Below, piece by piece: positions 40,511 to 44,963 of a stretch of 44,963 nt of DNA. Positions within the stretch are counted from its first letter, which is position 1. Every line of letters begins with the position of its first letter. Source of the DNA: Anaerophaga thermohalophila str. Valhall (GTDB lineage: Bacteria > Bacteroidota > Bacteroidia > Bacteroidales > Marinilabiliaceae). The translations under genes and the position numbers were made by a program. The stretch spans positions 1 to 44,963 of the forward strand of contig NZ_AHZV01000242.1 of assembly GCF_000250735.1 (NCBI RefSeq), read 5' to 3'. The notes beneath the pieces are model-generated. The model was not told the DNA's origin. It did no database searches and saw only the letters and a program-made list of their open reading frames with translations.

Positions 40511-41272
40511 TTAGTGGGTGACTTTTTTGCCGCCGGTTCCAACGGTGAAAAAGTCTTTTAGCGATTCAATTTCTGATTGGCGTGCCTCTGTCAGGGTTCC
40601 TTCAAAAGCAATAACTCCGTTGTCAACGAAAAGTACTTTGTCGGCAACACGCAAAATACTTGTCACTTCGTGTGTGACCATCAGAATAGTCATTCCAAGC
40701 TGATCGCGAAGTTTAAGGATGAGTTCGTCAAGATTGGCCAGAGAGACAGGATCAAGTCCTGCTCCCGGTTCATCGCAAAACAAAAGGGGCGGATCCATAA
40801 TAATGGCTCTGGCCAGAGCCGCTCTTTTTAACATGCCTCCGCTTAATTGTGAAGGATAGAGATAATAGGCATCTTCGAGATTAACAAGATTGAGTTTGGT
40901 ACGAACCAGGTCTTCAATGGCATCTGCAGGCAAATTGGTATGTTGTTCCAGTGGCAGGGCTACATTGTCACCAACGGTCAGGGAATTCAATAGTGCCCCG
41001 TTTTGATAAAAAACACCGAGTTTTAAATAGAACTTTAGTTCCTGTTCTTCGTCAATGGTAACTATGTCTTGTCCAAAAATTGAGATGGTATTCGGAGTTA
41101 CCGGGTAAAGACCCAGCATGTGCTTCATAATGGTACTCTTCCCTGAACCACTGCCTCCAAGTATCACGGTTACGTCTCCTTCCTCAATTGAAAAGGTCAC
41201 ATTTTTAAGCACTTCTTTTTCCCCAAATGATACTTTGAGTCCCTTAACTTCTATGATCTTTTCTTTATTCAT
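40511..41272 (-). CDS. mlaF: MCE/Mla-type ABC transporter ATPase
   Basis: This 253-residue ATP-binding subunit energises lipid movement across the periplasm in an MCE (Mla-type) system. Walker A is ILGGSGSGKSTIMKHM, the Q-loop region LGVFYQNGALLNSLTVGDNV, the signature LSGGMLKRAALARAI, Walker B PLLFCDEPGAGLDP and the switch histidine VTHEVTS. The YQNGALLNSLTV pattern is typical of MlaF-like ATPases. It is the last gene of a four-gene minus-strand operon (MCE protein, lipoprotein, permease, ATPase), 20 bp after the permease gene. The direction of lipid transport cannot be told from sequence. Confidence 0.94.
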   Translation of the reverse strand: MNKEKIIEVKGLKVSFGEKEVLKNVTFSIEEGDVTVILGGSGSGKSTIMKHMLGLYPVTPNTISIFGQDIVTIDEEQELKFYLKLGVFYQNGALLNSLTVGDNVALPLEQHTNLPADAIEDLVRTKLNLVNLEDAYYLYPSQLSGGMLKRAALARAIIMDPPLLFCDEPGAGLDPVSLANLDELILKLRDQLGMTILMVTHEVTSILRVADKVLFVDNGVIAFEGTLTEARQSEIESLKDFFTVGTGGKKVTH

Positions 41273-41292
41273 AACATGTCATGCCTTAAAGA

Positions 41293-42420
41293 TCAGTAAA
41301 ATATCAGCCCCAGAATCAGATCGGCAATAATAACCAATGTAATGGCTGCTACTACTGCACTGGTAGTAGACCGCCCTACTCCCTCGGCTCCTTCTTTCAC
41401 CCTGAAGCCGAAGAAGGCTCCCGTGATAACGATGATAAAAGCAAAAGCAATGCTTTTGATTATTCCTGTAAGAATGTCTTTTTGATAAAGAGCCTCGGGC
41501 ATCCTGTTAAAAAATATTTCGGGTGTAATATCCAGGTAAAGATTGGCAGCAACGGCGCCTCCAAAAATTCCGGCAACAGAAGCAAGAATGGTCAGAAAAG
41601 GCAAAGTGACGAGGCTTCCGTATATTTTGGGAATCACCACAAACCGAACGGGATTCAGGCCCATGGTCCGTAGTGCATCAATCTCGGATGTTACCTTCAT
41701 TGTGGCAATTTCGGCCGCAATGGACGAACCGCTACGCCCGGCAACCATAATGGCTGTGATAAGCGGGCCCATTTCAGCCATCATAGCAATTACGGTAAGG
41801 TCTACAATATAGACATTAGCGCCAAAGTTGCGAAGTTGAGAAGAAGACTGAAGAGCCAGAACCAGCCCGATTATAAAAGCCATTGCCATGACAATGGGCA
41901 GGGCATTTACACCTATTGAGATGGCCTGGTTTACAAACTCGCCCTTCCTGCGTTGTTTCCTGTTGAACAGGTCTCTGACCGACCAGAAAAGGATATCCGA
42001 AACGAGATAAAAGAAAGAAGCGACATATTCGGCCAGGAAATGCCCTGCTCTATCGCCCAGTAAATAGAGAATCCCTTCCTTTGTATGCGACTGTTCGGTT
42101 TTTTGTTTAACAGGACTGAAAAGTGACAGTTTGTTTTCTATGTCTTTTCCTGCATTTTCGATTTTCAGGGAGATGTTATATCTTCCTGCATTCTCGGGCA
42201 GACGATGTATTGCCAGGGCGCCTGCACTATCTATATTATCCAGGCCGGACAGATCGACAGAAAGGTCACTTTCACCGCTTTTACGAAACAAAAGTTCAAT
42301 GTCGTTCAGGAATTCGGCAGTATTATGAATGGTCAGGTTTTTTTTAAGCCTCACCACATTACCGTCGAGGGTGAAATGATTCGATTTATTTGTCCACTTT
42401 TTTTTTCTCACGAATATCAA
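41293..42420 (-). CDS. mlaE: MlaE-type permease fused to a STAS domain
   Basis: This 375-residue integral membrane subunit has two parts. An N-terminal cytoplasmic STAS-like domain (about 15-100) contains DGNVVRLKKNLTIHNTAEFLNDIE and VDLSGLDNIDSAGALAIHRL, which corresponds to the separate MlaB protein of E. coli. The C-terminal part (about 110-375) is a polytopic MlaE domain with ISIGVNALPIVMAMAFIIGLVLALQSS, MAEMGPLITAIMVAGRSGSSIAAEIATMKVTSEIDALRTMGLNP and FFGFRVKEGAEGVGRSTTSAV. Its start codon overlaps the lipoprotein stop by 4 bp (ATGA), indicating coupled translation. Confidence 0.94.
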   Translation of the reverse strand: MIFVRKKKWTNKSNHFTLDGNVVRLKKNLTIHNTAEFLNDIELLFRKSGESDLSVDLSGLDNIDSAGALAIHRLPENAGRYNISLKIENAGKDIENKLSLFSPVKQKTEQSHTKEGILYLLGDRAGHFLAEYVASFFYLVSDILFWSVRDLFNRKQRRKGEFVNQAISIGVNALPIVMAMAFIIGLVLALQSSSQLRNFGANVYIVDLTVIAMMAEMGPLITAIMVAGRSGSSIAAEIATMKVTSEIDALRTMGLNPVRFVVIPKIYGSLVTLPFLTILASVAGIFGGAVAANLYLDITPEIFFNRMPEALYQKDILTGIIKSIAFAFIIVITGAFFGFRVKEGAEGVGRSTTSAVVAAITLVIIADLILGLIFY

Positions 42421-43037
42421 CTTTGAGCTGAGAGTGTTTTTCTGATTTGCTGTGCAAAATTTTCAAGTTCCTCATAAAAAAGATTACTGATGCTTTCGGC
42501 CATCAGATTGAGACTTCTTTCTTCAAGAGTTGATTTTCTGTTGCTTATGTGGGTAAGAATACTTGTTCCGGAACGGGTGTCAATCAATTCGAACCTCAAT
42601 TTAAGGTGTGCAATGAAGTCTTTTTTGTTTTGAGCGGTTCCAACCTCTATTTCGAATACAGTTGTGTTGATATGATATTCTGGCGTGTGTTCCCAGAATC
42701 TGTCCGACACTCTTAAAAAGAGATTTTTGGCCGACAAAAAATCGATAATCATGGGCGTAAGTACTGTTGAGGGTTGAACGGCCCATTCGTGCTCTCCAAA
42801 ATATCGTATCTGGTGCGAGTCATCCCTGAAAACAATTCTCCGGCTTGAATAGGCCGGATATACATCCACATCCCCGACTTCACACCTTGCATTGAAGAGA
42901 ACCGAATCTTCAAGAAAGGGCTGACTTACCTTGCCTGGTTGCTCAAGGGTATAGTATTTCTTGACAACGGTTTTTTGTGATCCGCATCCTGTGAGGATAA
43001 TGGTCATGATCAGAATTGGAAATATTATCTGTTTCAT
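42417..43037 (-). CDS. ABC-type transport auxiliary lipoprotein
   Basis: This 206-residue lipoprotein has a signal ending in the lipobox ILTGC (Cys18). KKYYTLEQPGK and the downstream RIVFRDDSHQIRYFGEHEWAVQPSTVLTPMIIDFL match the DUF330/PqiC-type auxiliary lipoprotein of MCE transporters, including the H-x-W-A-x-P-type segment. It probably sits at the outer membrane and docks the periplasmic MCE protein. It lies 1 bp from the MCE gene and overlaps the permease start by 4 bp. Such a lipoprotein is known beside PqiB-like and some Mla-like operons in Proteobacteria; function here is inferred from context. Confidence 0.85.
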   Translation of the reverse strand: MKQIIFPILIMTIILTGCGSQKTVVKKYYTLEQPGKVSQPFLEDSVLFNARCEVGDVDVYPAYSSRRIVFRDDSHQIRYFGEHEWAVQPSTVLTPMIIDFLSAKNLFLRVSDRFWEHTPEYHINTTVFEIEVGTAQNKKDFIAHLKLRFELIDTRSGTSILTHISNRKSTLEERSLNLMAESISNLFYEELENFAQQIRKTLSAQS

Positions 43038-43038
43038 A

Positions 43039-44043
43039 TTAATCCTTTAATTTGTCATCGGGCAGGTTTTTAACTTTGCTTTTGCGGATGAGTACCGATG
43101 GATTGTTATTGATTTTTCTGGAAGCTTCTTCAAGATTGCGAAGGGTTGATTGCAGCATCTCCTGGGTTTCCACGAGTCCTTTGGTGCCCTTGTTGATATC
43201 ATCATCTACCTTGATGAGAAGATCTTTTGTTCGTCTGACCACTCCGGCCAGATCGTCAATTAATTGTGTGATATTTGTTTCTTTCAGTTTTTGTGATATT
43301 TCGCGAGTATTCCCTATAATATCTCCAATAGAATCGCTTTGAACCAGCTGGTCTATCCGGGCCATTGTTTTTTCCAGAGTGCTGGTTGTTTCAAGAATTG
43401 AGGTACTGATTTTATTGGCATTTTCTATGGTAGAATCTATATCCTTCTTGTTTTCAAAAATTATGGTATCAAGCCGTAAAATGGCCCGATCGGCATCGTC
43501 CGTCATTTTGCTGAATTTCCGCAAGGCTGTAATGATTTTTGCCAGAGTATCGGGGTGAGTGAAAACTTGCAGGTTGTTGAGGACGTTTTCAGCTTTTTCG
43601 GCAATAATTTCGGCCTTTCCGGTTATTTCTGATGTCAAAGAAGAACCCGCCTGGATGTGTGAACCCGGTGTCAGAAGATCGGCTTCATTGGTTCCACCAC
43701 GTATTTCTATTGCTTTCATTCCCGTAATTCCGAGTGAAACAATATCTGCTTTTGCGTCTTCCTTTATGGGGGTCCCCGACTTAAGCGAGAGTTCTACAAT
43801 AATACTGGTGATATCCTGTGGGTTAATACGAATGCCTGAAATTGTACCTACGTTGATACCGAGGTATTTTACCGGGCTTCCAACTTCCATTCCGCTTACC
43901 GAGACATCGTGAAAATTTACATAATAGGTGTCGGATTTTTCGAACAACTCCCTGGCTGTAAAATATACGACCAGAAACAAAAGCAGGGCGGAACTGAGCA
44001 TGATAAAAATTCCCAGTCTTATCTTTTTGGATCGGTTATTCAT
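43039..44043 (-). CDS. mlaD: MCE-family (MlaD-like) lipid-transport protein
   Basis: This 334-residue protein has one N-terminal membrane anchor (IRLGIFIMLSSALLLFLVVYFTA). A single MCE domain (about 38-120) follows, with YYVNFHDVSVSGMEVGSPVKYLGINVGTISGIRINPQD and the phi-x-G hydrophobic turn SLGITGMKAIEIRGG. A long helical C-terminus (about 150-320) is rich in coiled-coil-like heptads (ADRAILRLDTIIFENKKDIDSTIENANKISTSILETTSTLEK). MCE domains form hexameric rings that carry lipids between membranes. It is the first gene of the operon. Three family F units lie directly upstream, so its start codon touches repeat sequence (CATTCGTATAAAATTTA). Confidence 0.94.
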   Translation of the reverse strand: MNNRSKKIRLGIFIMLSSALLLFLVVYFTARELFEKSDTYYVNFHDVSVSGMEVGSPVKYLGINVGTISGIRINPQDITSIIVELSLKSGTPIKEDAKADIVSLGITGMKAIEIRGGTNEADLLTPGSHIQAGSSLTSEITGKAEIIAEKAENVLNNLQVFTHPDTLAKIITALRKFSKMTDDADRAILRLDTIIFENKKDIDSTIENANKISTSILETTSTLEKTMARIDQLVQSDSIGDIIGNTREISQKLKETNITQLIDDLAGVVRRTKDLLIKVDDDINKGTKGLVETQEMLQSTLRNLEEASRKINNNPSVLIRKSKVKNLPDDKLKD

Positions 44044-44140
44044 TCGTATAAAATTTATTTAACTAATTGGCCGAATGGAACTCGCATGATTGGGGTTTGT
44101 ACATGCTCTCTTGTGACAAACCTTGCCATACTTGTTTCAT
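44044..44140 (-). repeat. Family F unit 1 upstream of the MCE gene
   Basis: TCGTATAAAATTTATTTAAC at the start codon, then GGCCGAATGGAACTCGCATG and CATACTTGTTTCAT. Nearly identical in layout to the unit upstream of the four-helix-bundle gene. Confidence 0.7.
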
Positions 44141-44271
44141 TAGTATATAATTTACTTAAGTTATTGGCCTAATGGGACTCGTGACTTTTATCCATGTCCT
44201 TTTGTGGCGGATTTCTTTGTAAGCAAATCGGCGGAGCCGAGGGAGAAATCAAAGCGCCATGCTCGTACCAT
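44141..44271 (-). repeat. Family F unit 2 upstream of the MCE gene
   Basis: TAGTATATAATTTACTTAAG, GGCCTAATGGGACTCGTG and CCATGCTCGTACCAT, with a longer middle containing TTGTAAGCAAATCGGCGGAGC. Tandem with units 1 and 3. Confidence 0.6.
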
Positions 44272-44355
44272 TCGTATGAAATTTATCTATTAAGGCCTGT
44301 GGAACTCGTCCCTGCCTGCCCCGATTTATCATGGAGTAATTGAGACTCGTTTCAT
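44272..44355 (-). repeat. Family F unit 3 upstream of the MCE gene
   Basis: TCGTATGAAATTTATCTATT, GGCCTGTGGAACTCGTCCC, CCCCGATTTATCATGG and ACTCGTTTCATTGG. The same interior appears in reverse at 44866-44930. Confidence 0.6.
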
Positions 44356-44365
44356 TGGTTAATTA

Positions 44366-44527
44366 TGGCCAGTCTATAATCTCGCAAAAATTTTCACAAT
44401 ATGTGTGTCTGTTCAGAAAGTTCCTGTTGCACGGCTTACGAAGCCGCCAAAAACGAAGTTTACTTTTCGTAATTGAGTATTTTGGCAGCAAGCATTACAC
44501 AGCAAATGGTACTTTATGGACAGACAC
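44366..44527 (+). mobile_element. Family A MITE-like element, copy A7 (variant stem)
   Basis: A 162-bp element bounded by perfect TAATTA repeats (44360-44365 and 44528-44533). The stem is of the GCCGCCAAAA/TTTTGGCAGC type with one mismatch. It fills the end of the gap between the MCE gene and the small protein gene. Confidence 0.87.
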
Positions 44528-44561
44528 TAATTAACGGTATTTTATCAAAGATAATTGAATT

Positions 44562-44852
44562 TTATTTTTTAGAAGGGATTTTACGGACAGTTTCTACCCC
44601 CTCTGAATTCTTCGCACTGAAAGACATTACCAATGTCCCTTTTGTTCCATCCCTGGCACTGATGGCATAACAGATCATTTCATCTGCCGGATCGGTCATA
44701 CCTTCGAAACGATATGACTTCATAATTATCAGGTCTTCAGGATTATATTTTTTTCTGGCCCCGATGGCTTCAATAAAATTGCCGGAAGGCCGCATTTCTT
44801 CTGTAAAACCCTCTTTATTAAGGTTTCCCATTGCTTCAGATAATGTATCCAT
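44562..44852 (-). CDS. Small conserved Bacteroidota protein of unknown function
   Basis: From MDTLSEAMGNLNKEGFTEEM (ATG at 44852) this is a 96-residue soluble protein. The central KYNPEDLIIMKSYRFEGMTDPADEMICYAISARDGTKGTLV block matches a small family widespread in Bacteroidota. Databases often label it phosphoribosylpyrophosphate synthetase, but it is far too short for that enzyme and lacks a PRPP-binding motif, so I give no function. The longer start at 44927 would run through a family F repeat copy and is unlikely. No operon partner lies within the window. Confidence 0.75.
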   Translation of the reverse strand: MDTLSEAMGNLNKEGFTEEMRPSGNFIEAIGARKKYNPEDLIIMKSYRFEGMTDPADEMICYAISARDGTKGTLVMSFSAKNSEGVETVRKIPSKK

Positions 44853-44865
44853 GGCATTAAAATTA

Positions 44866-44930
44866 AATGGTTGAAACGAGTCCCGATTACTCCCCGATAA
44901 ATCGGGGCAGGGAGGTATGAGTGTCATTAA
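44866..44930 (+). repeat. Family F unit, reverse orientation
   Basis: AAATGGTTGAAACGAGTCCCG, a CCCCGAT/ATCGGGG hairpin and GGGAGGTATGAGTGTCATT. It corresponds in reverse to unit 3 upstream of the MCE gene, and lies upstream of the small protein's start. Confidence 0.55.
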
Positions 44931-44936
44931 TAACTT

Positions 44937-44963
44937 AACCTGCTTTATTCATAAGTTTTCGTC
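44937..44963. repeat. Family H palindrome, start of a copy cut by the window edge
   Basis: CCTGCTTTATTCATAAGTTTTCGTC matches the left arm of the palindrome at 36043-36215 (CCTGCTTTATTCATAATTTTTC). The rest lies beyond the window. Confidence 0.6.

Noticed and set aside
44086-44140. Short peptide encoded by family F units (MKQVWQGLSQ...)
   Set aside because: Copies shift frame or stop at different points, so no conserved peptide is encoded.

Overview
This window is Bacteroidota chromosome, probably from a gliding or T9SS-bearing lineage. The support is direct: two secreted PKD-type proteins end in the 'gliding motility-associated' C-terminal sorting domain (FTPNGDGIND and FTPNKNG motifs), a PorP/SprF-type membrane protein sits beside one of them, a DUF4290 gene lies next to murA, and the trp order is EGDCFBA. 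The genus cannot be fixed from sequence alone. I found no rRNA, tRNA, CRISPR array, prophage or transposase gene.

Layout. 1-5790 (minus strand): a frameshifted edge gene of the C_GCAxxG_C_C type, an HD-domain protein, then hisIE, hisF, a stand-alone four-helix-bundle (bAvd/S23-like) gene, hisA and hisH; hisG, hisD, hisC and hisB are not here. 5906-7420: a TlpA-like lipoprotein and purU. 7922-15210: a complete trpEGDCFBA operon, read on the minus strand behind a leader peptide with three tandem Trp codons and a terminator hairpin, which is a readable transcription attenuator. 15609-26885: OxyR, DnaJ, GrpE, a thioredoxin-fold protein without catalytic cysteines, MurA (Asp in place of the catalytic Cys), DUF4290, a UvrD-type helicase and a GH29-like lipoprotein without the usual nucleophile motif. 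27523-35901: T9SS cargo and PorP/SprF, with a nitroreductase and an Fe-type superoxide dismutase between them. 36557-40093: proline dehydrogenase, Hsp20, uracil-DNA glycosylase and an Mn-type superoxide dismutase. 40511-44043: a four-gene MCE/Mla-type lipid transport operon. 44562-44852: a small conserved protein.

The most unusual feature is the intergenic DNA. Nearly every gap is built from short, non-coding, palindromic repeats of at least five kinds, named here A/B, D, E, F and H. Family A/B (about 162 bp for A, 217-244 bp for B) is bounded by 6-bp direct repeats that fit TANTTA in most copies, and two A subfamilies keep the internal hairpin through compensating base changes. Family D (141 bp) is flanked by a perfect 6-bp duplication, ATGAAT, where it has landed inside a copy of family E. 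Family F is a roughly 100-bp palindromic unit that abuts minus-strand start codons. Simple-sequence arrays (7-bp x about 13, 21-bp x about 3.8) bracket the four-helix-bundle gene between hisF and hisA. The genes themselves are intact, so the his and trp operons appear to tolerate repeated insertion between, but not within, their cistrons.
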